Shown: positions 1 to 6,867, counted from the stretch's first letter. The stretch: 7,401 bases of DNA from Pseudomonadota bacterium (GCA_023422695.1 JAFAGN010000136.1:1-7401), one strand, 5' to 3'. Notes: generated by a model from the letters alone, not told the origin. Numbers and translations are program-made.

Positions 1-72
1 CGCGAAGGCGGGGGCCGCCGTCGGTTTGCGCAACGACGAAGGAGGAGACCTCTAGCGACCCCCGCCTTCGCG
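1..72. repeat. REP-like inverted repeat downstream of the rhomboid gene (may continue left of the window)
   Basis: Bases 1-14 (CGCGAAGGCGGGGG) and 59-72 (CCCCCGCCTTCGCG) are perfect reverse complements, separated by 44 nt. The right arm can also fold on itself (CCGC-CTTC-GCGG). The left arm is cut by the window edge, so its own hairpin cannot be judged. The pair ends 15 nt before the rhomboid stop codon, at the 3' end of the minus-strand cluster. Paired, G+C-rich inverted repeats after stop codons are typical of REP/BIME-like elements, which can stabilise mRNA 3' ends or help end transcription. There is no T-run, so it is not a classic intrinsic terminator. Its sequence is unrelated to the repeat family at 6072-6151 and 7348-7376. 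The dyad is seen directly; the REP label is inference. Confidence 0.6.
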
Positions 73-87
73 GAGGCGACGTCAATC

Positions 88-723
88 CTACCGCGCCCCG
101 AACCGCCACCGCAGCAGCGGCCGCGCGAGCACCAGCCCCGCCAGAAACCCGCCGACATGCGCCCAGATCGCGATCGCGCCGAATTCGCCGCCGCCAGCAA
201 AGCCGATCAGCAGTTGCAGGCCGATCCACGCCGCGGCCAGCCACAGCGCGCGGACCCAATGCGCCGGGACCGGCCCGATCGCGGGCGCCTGGCTGCGGCT
301 GAAGATGAGGGCAAAGACGGCGATGATCGCCGAGATCGCGCCGCTGGCGCCGATCATCGGGACCGGCGATTGCGGGTCGGCCAGAAACTGCGCGAGCGCC
401 CCGGCATAGGCACCGGCGACCAGCAGCACCGCCATCGCCTTTGCCCCCAGCGGCGCTTCGAGCTGACGACCGACGAACAGCAGGATGATCATGTTGAACA
501 CGATGTGCAGCGCGCCGCCGTGCAGGAATGCCGACGTCAGCGGGGTGAGCAGGAACGGCACCATCGTCCCCGGCGGGACGATCAGTTCGGACCCGAACCG
601 CGCCGGAATGAACCCGGCGCGCACGATCGCATCGACCTGGAACCCGGTGATCGCCAGCAGGACAAAGACGATGACGCAGACGAGCGCATAGCCGGTGACC
701 AGCGGCGCTTGCTGCGGGTTCAT
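88..723 (-). CDS. Rhomboid family intramembrane serine protease
   Basis: This is a 211-residue, almost wholly hydrophobic protein that should cleave transmembrane substrates within the inner membrane; no substrate can be named. About six membrane segments are visible, near residues 8-28, 57-85, 95-115, 122-142, 157-177 and 183-203. The rhomboid signatures are present: H68-G-G, H73 and N77 in the HGGALHIVFN stretch, the catalytic serine S127 in GASG, and the catalytic histidine H189 in AHVGG. Length and six-segment topology fit a compact bacterial rhomboid with no extra domain. It starts with ATG 16 nt after the greA stop codon. The region upstream is GGCGGACGG rather than a clear Shine-Dalgarno sequence, so it is probably read with greA as the last gene of the cluster. 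It ends with TAG, just before an inverted repeat at the window edge. The family call is firm; the biological role is unknown. Confidence 0.93.
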   Translation of the reverse strand: MNPQQAPLVTGYALVCVIVFVLLAITGFQVDAIVRAGFIPARFGSELIVPPGTMVPFLLTPLTSAFLHGGALHIVFNMIILLFVGRQLEAPLGAKAMAVLLVAGAYAGALAQFLADPQSPVPMIGASGAISAIIAVFALIFSRSQAPAIGPVPAHWVRALWLAAAWIGLQLLIGFAGGGEFGAIAIWAHVGGFLAGLVLARPLLRWRFGAR

Positions 724-739
724 GCCGTCCGTCCGCCCG

Positions 740-1216
740 TCAGATGAATTCGATCTTGGTCACCAGATAATATTTGTCGCCCGACGGCACGGTGACCTCG
801 ACCTCGTCATCGACGCGGCGGCCGATCAGCGCGCGGCCGAGCGGCGAGCTGTAGCTGATCTTGCCGTCCTTGGCGTCGGCCTCGGCCTGACCCACGATCT
901 GGTAGCGCACCGGCTTGTCGTCCTCGTCGGCCAAGGTCACCGTCGCGCCGAACACGATGCGGTCGCCCGACAGCGTCGTCGGGTCGATGACCTGCGCGCG
1001 CGACAATTTGTCTTCCAGGTCGCCGATCGTCGCTTCGACCTGGCCCTGCCGTTCCTTGGCGGCGTGATATTCGGCATTTTCCGAAAGGTCGCCGTGGGCG
1101 CGCGCTTCCTCGATCGCGTCGACGATCAGCGGTCGCTCGGCCCGGAGCGCGCTGAGCTGTGCGCTCAGCTTCTCATAGCCTTCTGCCAGCATCGGAACCT
1201 TTTCAACGCTTGCCAT
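740..1216 (-). CDS. greA: Transcription elongation factor GreA
   Basis: GreA enters the secondary channel of RNA polymerase and stimulates cleavage of the extruded RNA 3' end, rescuing backtracked complexes. The 158 residues form the usual two parts: an N-terminal coiled coil (about 1-75) and a C-terminal FKBP-like domain (about 80-158). The coiled-coil tip holds the conserved HGDLSENAEYHAAKE stretch, whose acidic residues D43 and E46 correspond to the catalytic-tip acids of E. coli GreA. The C-terminal domain carries SPLGRALIGR, typical of GreA. An upstream TTG (1237) and ATG (1222) are in frame. ATG at 1216 is preferred because it gives the standard N-terminus (MASVEKVPML) and the same 158-residue length as E. 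coli GreA. AAGGA at 1227-1231 lies 10 nt before this ATG, rather far, and only 4 nt before the ATG at 1222, so that start is not excluded. The gene follows carB after 97 nt and precedes the rhomboid gene by 16 nt. Confidence 0.96.
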   Translation of the reverse strand: MASVEKVPMLAEGYEKLSAQLSALRAERPLIVDAIEEARAHGDLSENAEYHAAKERQGQVEATIGDLEDKLSRAQVIDPTTLSGDRIVFGATVTLADEDDKPVRYQIVGQAEADAKDGKISYSSPLGRALIGRRVDDEVEVTVPSGDKYYLVTKIEFI

Positions 1217-1313
1217 TATCATCTTGTCCTTCGTCAATAATCCACCGCCAGCGAAACTTCGCCGGGGCGGCTGTGCCGCTGTTCCGTAATGTCGGGGAGG
1301 TGGAGCGGTACCT

Positions 1314-4300
1314 TCAATAATAGTCTTGAAGCGGCTTTACTTCAAGAGAGTGCGCGCGCAGCGCTCCGATGGCGTGGGTCGCGGCGTCGCTGCCCGCCGC
1401 GGTGGTGTAATAGGCCACGTCGCCCGCGAGCGCCGAGGCGCGGATCGACTGCGAATCCTGCAGGCTCTGCCATCCTTCGGTGGTGTTGAAGATCAGCTGG
1501 ACGTCACCGTCCTTGATCCGGTCGACGATATGCGGACGCCCCTCGGCCACCTTGTTCACGCGCTCAACTTCGATCCCGGCGCTGGCCAGATAGTCGGCGG
1601 TGCCGCCGGTCGCGATCACCTTCCAGCCCCAATCCGTCAGGCGGCGCACCGGGTCGATGATGCGCGGCTTGTCGCTGTCCTTGACCGATACGAATACGCG
1701 GCCGGTCGTCGGCAAACGGTCGCCCGCGCCCAGCTGCGCCTTGGCAAAGGCGAGGTTGAAATTGCTGTCGATTCCCATGACTTCGCCGGTGGACTTCATC
1801 TCGGGGCTCAGCACCGGGTCGGTGCCGGGGAAGCGCGCGAAGGGGAACACCGCTTCCTTCACCGCGACATGCGCGATGTCGCGGTTGATCCGCGGCAGGT
1901 CGGCGAGCTTTTCGCCCGCCATCACGCGCGCCGCGATCTTGGCGATCGGCGAACCAACGGCCTTTGCGACGAAAGGTACCGTGCGCGATGCGCGCGGATT
2001 GACCTCGATCAGATAGACTTCGTCGCCCTTGACCGCGAACTGGATGTTCATCAGGCCGCGCACTTCCAGCGCGCGCGCCAGCGCTTCGGTCTGGCGCTCG
2101 ATTTCGGCGATGATCGCGGGTGACAGGCTGTAGGGCGGAATCGAGCAGGCGCTGTCGCCCGAATGGACCCCGGCCTCCTCGATATGCTGGAGCACGCCCG
2201 CGACCACCACATCGGCGCCGTCGCACAGCGCATCGACATCAACCTCGATCGCGTCGCGCAGATAGCGGTCGATCAGCACCGGCGAATCGCCCGACACCTG
2301 CACCGCGGTCTCGATGTAATTTTCGAGCTGCGCCTGATCGTCGACGATTTCCATCGCGCGGCCGCCGAGCACATAGGACGGGCGCGTCAGCACCGGATAG
2401 CCGATGCGCGCCGCGACCGCGACGGCTTCCTCGCGGCTGCGCGCGATGCCGTTCTCGGGCTGCTTGAGGCCGAGCTTGTTAACCAGCGCCGCAAAGCGTT
2501 CGCGGTCCTCGGCTAGGTCGATCGCGTCGGGCGAGGTGCCGAGGATCGGTATGCCCGCCTCCGCCAGCGCCTGCGCCAGCTTGAGCGGCGTTTGCCCGCC
2601 GAACTGTACGATGACGCCGACCAGCGTCCCCTTTGACTGTTCGACGGCCAGGATTTCCAGCACGTCCTCGGCGGTCAGCGGCTCGAAATAGAGACGATCC
2701 GAGGTGTCATAATCGGTGCTCACCGTTTCGGGGTTGCAGTTGATCATGATCGTTTCGTAGCCCGCGTCTTCCAGTGCGAAGCACGCGTGGCAGCAGCAAT
2801 AATCGAACTCGATCCCCTGCCCGATCCGGTTCGGACCGCCGCCGAGGATGACGATCTTTTTGCGATCGCTGGGGTTCGCCTCGCATTCGGGTTCGCCAAA
2901 GGTCGGCGCTTCGTAGGTCGAGTAGAGATAGGGCGTCTTGGCGGCGAATTCGGCGGCGCAGGTGTCGATGGTCTTGAACACCGGCCGCACGCCCAGCTTG
3001 TGGCGCAGCTGGCGCACCTCCAGTTCGGTGACGCCGCCGGTCATCGCCTTGACCGCATCATGGATCAGCCCCGAACCGCGCGCCGTCGCGCGGCGGGTGC
3101 CGGGTTGCAGGTTCGCCGATTGCAGCGCGAGATAGGCGAGGCGCTTGTCCGAAAAGCCCATGGCTTTCAGCTTGCGCAGCCCCTCGGCATCGCGCGGCAG
3201 GCCGTCGCGGCACACCTGCTGCTCGGCCTCGACGATTTCGGCCATGCGTTCGAGGAACCACATGTCGTAACCCGCGATGCGGTTGATCTCCGCCAGCGGC
3301 AGCCCTTCGCGGATCGCCTGGGCGGCATTGAGCAGCCGGTCGGGGGTGCGCTGCGCCAATTCGCTGCGCAGCTGGTCGTGGCTCGCGCCCTTCAGGCGAT
3401 CGACGAAGTTGAAGCCCGACAGGCCGGTTTCCAGCCCGCGCAGCGCTTTCTGCATCGATTCATGGATGGTGCGCCCGATCGCCATCACCTCACCGACCGA
3501 CTTCATCGCGGTCGACAGCGTCGCTTCGGCGCCCTTGAACTTCTCGAACGCAAAGCGCGGGATTTTGGTGACGACATAATCGATCGTCGGTTCGAACGAC
3601 GCCGGGGTCACCCCGGTGATGTCGTTCATGATCTCGTCGAGCGTGTAGCCGACCGCGAGCTTCGCCGCGACCTTGGCGATCGGGAAGCCGGTCGCCTTCG
3701 ACGCGAGCGCCGACGAGCGCGACACGCGCGGGTTCATTTCGATCACGATCAGGCGGCCGTCCTTCGGATTGACCGCGAACTGGACGTTCGAACCGCCTGT
3801 TTCGACCCCGATCTCGCGCAGCACCGCGATGCTCGCGTTGCGCATGATCTGATATTCCTTGTCGGTCAGCGTCAGCGCGGGGGCGACGGTGATGCTGTCG
3901 CCGGTGTGCACGCCCATCGGATCGACATTTTCGATCGAACAGATGATGATGCAATTGTCCTTGCGGTCGCGCACCACCTCCATCTCATATTCTTTCCAGC
4001 CGAGGAGCGATTCCTCGATCAGGACTTCGGTGGTCGGCGAGGCGATCAGGCCGCCGCGGACGATATGCTCGAATTCCTCGCGGTTATACGCGATGCCGCC
4101 GCCGGTGCCGCCGAGCGTGAAGCTGGGGCGGATGATCGAGGGCAGCCCGGTGCGTTCGAGCACCGCAAACGCCTCGTCGAGTGTGTGCGCGACGCCGCTG
4201 CGCGCGCTTTCCAGCCCAATCTTGTCCATCGCGTCGCGGAACTTCTGCCGATCCTCGGCCTTGTCGATCGCCTCGGCATCGGCGCCGATCATCTCGACGC

Positions 4301-4634
4301 CATATTTGGTCAGCGTGCCGTCGTTGAACAAGGCGAGCGCGGTATTGAGCGCGGTCTGCCCGCCCATCGTCGGCAGCACCGCATCGGGGCGCTCCTTGGC
4401 GATGATCTTGGCGACGATCTCGGGGGTGATCGGTTCGACATAAGTGGCATCGGCCAAGTCGGGATCTGTCATGATCGTCGCCGGGTTGGAGTTGACGAGG
4501 ACGATGCGATAGCCCTCCTCCTTCAACGCCTTGATCGCCTGCGTCCCCGAATAGTCGAACTCGCACGCCTGACCGATAACGATCGGGCCGGCGCCGATGA
4601 CGAGGATGGATTGGATGTCGGTTCTTTTGGGCAT
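1314..4634 (-). CDS. carB: Carbamoyl-phosphate synthase large subunit
   Basis: CarB makes carbamoyl phosphate from bicarbonate, two ATP and the ammonia released from glutamine by CarA, in the cytoplasm, for the pyrimidine and arginine pathways. It has 1106 residues (E. coli: 1073) and all four expected regions: the carboxyphosphate ATP-grasp unit (about 1-405), a linking oligomerisation region (about 410-560), the carbamoyl-phosphate ATP-grasp unit (about 590-955) and a C-terminal MGS-like allosteric domain (about 970-1106). The internal duplication is clear: VIGAGPIVIGQACEFDYSG near residue 12 matches ILGGGPNRIGQGIEFDYCC near residue 596, and EMNPRVSRSSALASKATG near 299 matches EVNPRASRTVPFVAKAVG near 877. 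Effector-site residues known from E. coli have counterparts here (K989, T1009, K1028, N1050, T1052), so regulation by UMP or IMP is plausible. The ATG lies 3 nt after the upstream gene's stop codon, and the start MPKRTDIQSILVIGAGP is standard. Only a weak GAAGA purine stretch precedes it, suggesting translational coupling. No frameshift or lost motif is seen. Confidence 0.98.
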   Translation of the reverse strand: MPKRTDIQSILVIGAGPIVIGQACEFDYSGTQAIKALKEEGYRIVLVNSNPATIMTDPDLADATYVEPITPEIVAKIIAKERPDAVLPTMGGQTALNTALALFNDGTLTKYGVEMIGADAEAIDKAEDRQKFRDAMDKIGLESARSGVAHTLDEAFAVLERTGLPSIIRPSFTLGGTGGGIAYNREEFEHIVRGGLIASPTTEVLIEESLLGWKEYEMEVVRDRKDNCIIICSIENVDPMGVHTGDSITVAPALTLTDKEYQIMRNASIAVLREIGVETGGSNVQFAVNPKDGRLIVIEMNPRVSRSSALASKATGFPIAKVAAKLAVGYTLDEIMNDITGVTPASFEPTIDYVVTKIPRFAFEKFKGAEATLSTAMKSVGEVMAIGRTIHESMQKALRGLETGLSGFNFVDRLKGASHDQLRSELAQRTPDRLLNAAQAIREGLPLAEINRIAGYDMWFLERMAEIVEAEQQVCRDGLPRDAEGLRKLKAMGFSDKRLAYLALQSANLQPGTRRATARGSGLIHDAVKAMTGGVTELEVRQLRHKLGVRPVFKTIDTCAAEFAAKTPYLYSTYEAPTFGEPECEANPSDRKKIVILGGGPNRIGQGIEFDYCCCHACFALEDAGYETIMINCNPETVSTDYDTSDRLYFEPLTAEDVLEILAVEQSKGTLVGVIVQFGGQTPLKLAQALAEAGIPILGTSPDAIDLAEDRERFAALVNKLGLKQPENGIARSREEAVAVAARIGYPVLTRPSYVLGGRAMEIVDDQAQLENYIETAVQVSGDSPVLIDRYLRDAIEVDVDALCDGADVVVAGVLQHIEEAGVHSGDSACSIPPYSLSPAIIAEIERQTEALARALEVRGLMNIQFAVKGDEVYLIEVNPRASRTVPFVAKAVGSPIAKIAARVMAGEKLADLPRINRDIAHVAVKEAVFPFARFPGTDPVLSPEMKSTGEVMGIDSNFNLAFAKAQLGAGDRLPTTGRVFVSVKDSDKPRIIDPVRRLTDWGWKVIATGGTADYLASAGIEVERVNKVAEGRPHIVDRIKDGDVQLIFNTTEGWQSLQDSQSIRASALAGDVAYYTTAAGSDAATHAIGALRAHSLEVKPLQDYY

Positions 4635-4637
4635 GGT

Positions 4638-5480
4638 TCAGTTTTTCTTCGCACCAAATAGTTTGTTGAGAAAGGAGCGAGGTTTCGACGTGGGCTCATG
4701 CGAACCCGAAGCGGTAGAGCTCGATGAATTTATAACGAGCGTTTCCCATCCGTCGTATTCGACTCCATATTTCCTCGCTGCCTCGACGAGCATGGGCGTC
4801 ACGTCACGAAATGTTTTAAAATCAACGGGCATGATCTTGGACAGCGTCACACGGACCGGACTCGTCAGCCATTCTTCTACGCCATAGCCATACGCAGCTA
4901 ACTCTTCTGTCAAACTCCGCAATTTCGTCTCTTCGCCAAAAAACCAAAATTCCGTTTTTCTAGGGGTCTGACCGTCGTCGCCATTCTTCTCCAGATTGGA
5001 AATCACACCCAAATCGCCATTGAGCTGACGATCGATATCGGTCGGCTTCAGAATGCTTGTAGCTTCACCTCTATCAGAGACAGCTACAGCACTGATCTTA
5101 TAACCTTCTGCTTTGAGTAATCCCAGCAACGGGGAAAAATCGATAGCCTGATGGTGGACTATTACGATGTCTCGTCGCCCATCACCGGTGATATTCCCGG
5201 CATGAAAAGCACCGAGCTCGAGCAATTTGAGTTCGAGCACGAGCTTGTCGATCACCCCATCGAGGCTATCCGTCCCTTGCGGCATTCCCCAATCATTCAC
5301 CAGCGACAGATCGGCTTCGCAACGAATGAACGTCGTGTTACCGTTCACTAACAAGTCGGCAATCAAAGGATTGTCGACGCGCGATAAAACAACCAACGGA
5401 TAGCCGTCTGACGTCATGCGCTCGAACAGCATCCAGGTATCCGTTTCTCCCGAAACGGATTTGTCGATCTCCTGACTCAC
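4638..5480 (-). CDS. DUF695 / RraB-like two-domain protein between carA and carB, probably acquired
   Basis: This 280-residue soluble protein has no signal peptide or membrane segment. Residues about 14-135 resemble DUF695 (W16, then an alternating strand pattern and GDGRRDIVIVHH near 99-110). Residues about 155-250 resemble the RNase E inhibitor RraB: NGDDGQTPRKTEFWFF near 166-181, EELAAYGYGVEEW near 192-204 and the hallmark AARKYGVEYDGWET near 234-247, close to the RraB ending EYDGWGT. The tail (251-280) is Ser/Thr-rich, then basic. RraB binds and restrains RNase E in E. coli; whether this protein does so is unknown. The GTG start overlaps the carA stop codon (GTGA) and the stop lies 3 nt before carB, so it is cotranscribed and probably translationally coupled to carA. 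An in-frame ATG at 5432 is possible but would leave the DUF695 tryptophan out. G+C is low: line 4921-4980 counts to 45%, against 73% for line 3661-3720 in carB. That suggests later acquisition. No direct link to carbamoyl phosphate is evident. Confidence 0.85.
   Translation of the reverse strand: MSQEIDKSVSGETDTWMLFERMTSDGYPLVVLSRVDNPLIADLLVNGNTTFIRCEADLSLVNDWGMPQGTDSLDGVIDKLVLELKLLELGAFHAGNITGDGRRDIVIVHHQAIDFSPLLGLLKAEGYKISAVAVSDRGEATSILKPTDIDRQLNGDLGVISNLEKNGDDGQTPRKTEFWFFGEETKLRSLTEELAAYGYGVEEWLTSPVRVTLSKIMPVDFKTFRDVTPMLVEAARKYGVEYDGWETLVINSSSSTASGSHEPTSKPRSFLNKLFGAKKN
5439..5460 (-). repeat. Perfect hairpin near the start of the DUF695/RraB gene
   Basis: ATCCGTTTC (5439-5447) and GAAACGGAT (5452-5460) are exact reverse complements around a 4-nt loop. 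In the mRNA this stem begins about 20 nt after the GTG start codon and ends 6 nt before an in-frame ATG at 5432. A stem here could affect initiation or favour the coupled upstream start. No U-run follows, so it is not an intrinsic terminator. The dyad is seen directly; any role is speculation. Confidence 0.45.
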
Positions 5481-6736
5481 TTCAGCCCGCCCACAAACTT
5501 CTCGAACAGGTAGAAGCTATCCTGCGGCCCCGGGCTCGCCTCGGGGTGATATTGCACGCTGAACGCGTTCTTGCCCGTGATCGCGATGCCGCAGTTCGAT
5601 CCGTCGAACAGGCTCTTGTGCGTCTCGACCACGCCCGCGGGCAAGGTCGCGGCGTCGACCGCGAAGCCGTGGTTCATGCTGGTGATTTCGACCACGCCGT
5701 CGGCGAAATCGCCGCCGACGCGCTGCACCGGATGGTTCGCGCCGCGGTGGCCCTGGTGCATCTTCACCGTCTTCGCCCCCGCGGCGAGCGCGAGCAGCTG
5801 GTGTCCCAGACAAATGCCGAAGATCGGCACATTGCGTTCGAGCAGCCCCTTGATCACCGGCACCGCATATTCGCCGGTCGCGGCGGGATCGCCGGGGCCG
5901 TTCGACAGGAACACGCCCGCGGGGCGCAGCGCGAGGATGTCTTCGAGGCTGGTTTTGGCGGGCACCACGGTGACGCGCGCGCCGGCCTTCACCAGGTTGC
6001 GGAAGATATTGTCCTTGGCGCCGTAGTCGACGGCGACGACGTGGGGGCGACCATCAGCCGCCCTCCCATTCCCGTTCGTGTCGAGCGAAGTCGAGACACC
6101 GTGAGGGCGAACGCTCTCGATGGGCATCTCGACTTCGCTCGATGCGAACGGATGTTGGTAGCCTTTACCGAGAACCCATGTCCCCGCATCCCACGCGCCC
6201 TGCCGCTCGCGGGTCACCGTCTTGGCGAGGTCCATGCCCTCCAGCCCCGGCCAGCCCTGCGCCAGCATCAGCAGCTTATCGAGGTCGAACTTGCCCTCGG
6301 GGCTGTGCGCGACCACCCCGGTCGGCGCGCCGCCATCCCGAATGCGCCGCGTCAGCGCGCGGGTATCGATGCCCGCCAGCCCGATCAGCCCCTGCGCCGC
6401 CATCCATTCGGGCAGCGTCTGTACGCTGCGAAAACTGCTCGGCAACGTCGGCAGTTCGCGCGTGATGCACCCGATCGCGGCGCGCTTGTCACGCTCCATA
6501 TCCTCGGGGTTCGCGCCGACATTGCCGATGTGCGGAAAGGTGAAGGTGATGATCTGCCCGGCATAGCTCGGGTCGGTCAGGATTTCCTGATAACCGGTCA
6601 TCGCGGTGTTGAAACAAATCTCGCCCACACCCGCGCCGCTGGCGCCATAGCCGATGCCCCACAGCACGGTGCCGTCGGCAAGGACGAGGACGCCGGTGGC
6701 TCCAGAAGGCGCGGCGGATGGATTGGCTGGTGCCAT
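5477..6736 (-). CDS. carA: Carbamoyl-phosphate synthase small (glutamine amidotransferase) subunit with an in-frame repeat insert
   Basis: CarA hydrolyses glutamine and passes ammonia through a tunnel to CarB. The N-terminal small-chain domain (about 14-192) has FNTAMTGYQEILTDPSYAGQ near residue 42 and GLAGIDTRALTR near 119. The class I glutaminase domain (about 232-419) has VDYGAKDNI, SNGPGDP, the nucleophile C309 in GICLGHQ, and H397 and E399 in YHPEA, so the triad is intact. At 419 residues it is longer than the 382 of E. coli. Most of the excess is about residues 195-222 (FASSEVEMPIESVRP followed by HGVSTSLDTNG), encoded by the inverted repeat at 6072-6151. The insert lies in the linker between the domains, where CarA is variable, which explains why the gene stays open. 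The ATG at 6736 has GGAG 8 nt upstream (6745-6748), a good Shine-Dalgarno. The first 13 residues are low-complexity and may not be conserved. The TGA overlaps the next gene's GTG. It is the first gene of the cluster, opposite the GatB/YqeY gene. Confidence 0.97.
   Translation of the reverse strand: MAPANPSAAPSGATGVLVLADGTVLWGIGYGASGAGVGEICFNTAMTGYQEILTDPSYAGQIITFTFPHIGNVGANPEDMERDKRAAIGCITRELPTLPSSFRSVQTLPEWMAAQGLIGLAGIDTRALTRRIRDGGAPTGVVAHSPEGKFDLDKLLMLAQGWPGLEGMDLAKTVTRERQGAWDAGTWVLGKGYQHPFASSEVEMPIESVRPHGVSTSLDTNGNGRAADGRPHVVAVDYGAKDNIFRNLVKAGARVTVVPAKTSLEDILALRPAGVFLSNGPGDPAATGEYAVPVIKGLLERNVPIFGICLGHQLLALAAGAKTVKMHQGHRGANHPVQRVGGDFADGVVEITSMNHGFAVDAATLPAGVVETHKSLFDGSNCGIAITGKNAFSVQYHPEASPGPQDSFYLFEKFVGGLK
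6072..6151. repeat. REP-like paired palindrome inserted in frame within carA
   Basis: The arms 6072-6100 and 6123-6151 are inverted copies, matching at 25 of 29 positions. The four differences are two TG/CA exchanges at the foot of each arm's own hairpin: TG...CA in the left arm, CA...TG in the other. They therefore keep base pairing within each arm (TG-TCGA-GCGAAG-TCGA-GA-CA, with GA bulged). The 22-nt centre contains a further short stem, GAGGGCG-AA-CGCTCTC with one mismatch. Read by hand, neither arm has a stop codon in any of the six frames, and the centre is open in all three carA-strand frames. The element therefore adds about 27 codons to carA without a frameshift. An identical left arm stands at 7348-7376. 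From memory, this core is common as a dispersed repeat in sphingomonads. No transposase is encoded here, so movement would need one acting from elsewhere, such as a REP-associated tyrosine transposase (inference). Confidence 0.85.
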
Positions 6737-6867
6737 TTAAACTGCTCCGGACGGGGGGCTAAACGGCCGATCAACTAGGCAGCAAAAAAGTGATTCACAA
6801 GCTATCGAATTTGGAATCTTCCCGCTAGAGAGGGTCTTTCCGAAATTTCTGAGCCATGGGGACACGC
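6737..6867. promoter_or_regulatory. Divergent control region between carA and the GatB/YqeY gene
   Basis: This 131-nt stretch separates two start codons that point away from each other, so it should hold promoters for both the carA cluster (minus) and the GatB/YqeY gene (plus). It is less G+C-rich than the flanking genes, with A/T-rich parts around 6783-6816. A weak minus-strand promoter candidate is TTGTGA (6795-6800), then 17 nt, then TAGTTG (6772-6777), but the -10 match is poor. No convincing plus-strand -35/-10 pair was found. The carA Shine-Dalgarno (6745-6748) lies inside it. No attenuator-type terminator or leader peptide was seen. The role follows from position; exact promoter sites are not established. 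Confidence 0.6.
6792..6818. promoter_or_regulatory. Interrupted dyad in the divergent region, possible operator
   Basis: GATTC (6792-6796) plus CAA (6798-6800) pair with TTG (6811-6813) plus GAATC (6814-6818), with one unpaired base at 6797 and a 10-nt centre. A smaller palindrome, GTGATTCAC (6790-6798), overlaps its left half. It lies where a regulator could act on both divergent genes, and it overlaps the weak carA -35 candidate. The TGTGAAT half on the minus strand recalls half of an E. coli ArgR box, but no second half follows. This is a candidate only. Confidence 0.3.

Noticed and set aside
1216..1237. Longer GreA starting at TTG 1237
   Set aside because: It would add seven residues not expected in the family, and the AAGGA purine stretch would then lie inside the coding sequence instead of ahead of the start.
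1238..1313. Possible terminator or separate promoter between carB and greA
   Set aside because: Two short stems are present (GCGA-AACT-TCGC at 1251-1262 and GCGGC-TGT-GCCGC at 1267-1279), but neither is followed by a T-run on the minus strand and no good -35/-10 pair was found.
2787..4661. Plus-strand open frame of 624 codons opposite carB
   Set aside because: Its sequence is rich in Arg, Asp, Ala and His with no recognisable domain, as expected for an antisense shadow of a G+C-rich gene. carB on the other strand is unambiguous.
6072..6151. Frameshift or assembly error in carA as the reason for the extra residues
   Set aside because: The frame is continuous, with normal CarA motifs on both sides, and the extra stretch is a structured repeat found again at 7348-7376, so insertion explains it better.
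5546..6778. Plus-strand open frame of 410 codons opposite carA
   Set aside because: It is a compositional shadow of carA, with no family motif and no Shine-Dalgarno. It also passes through the translated repeat, which is open in many frames.
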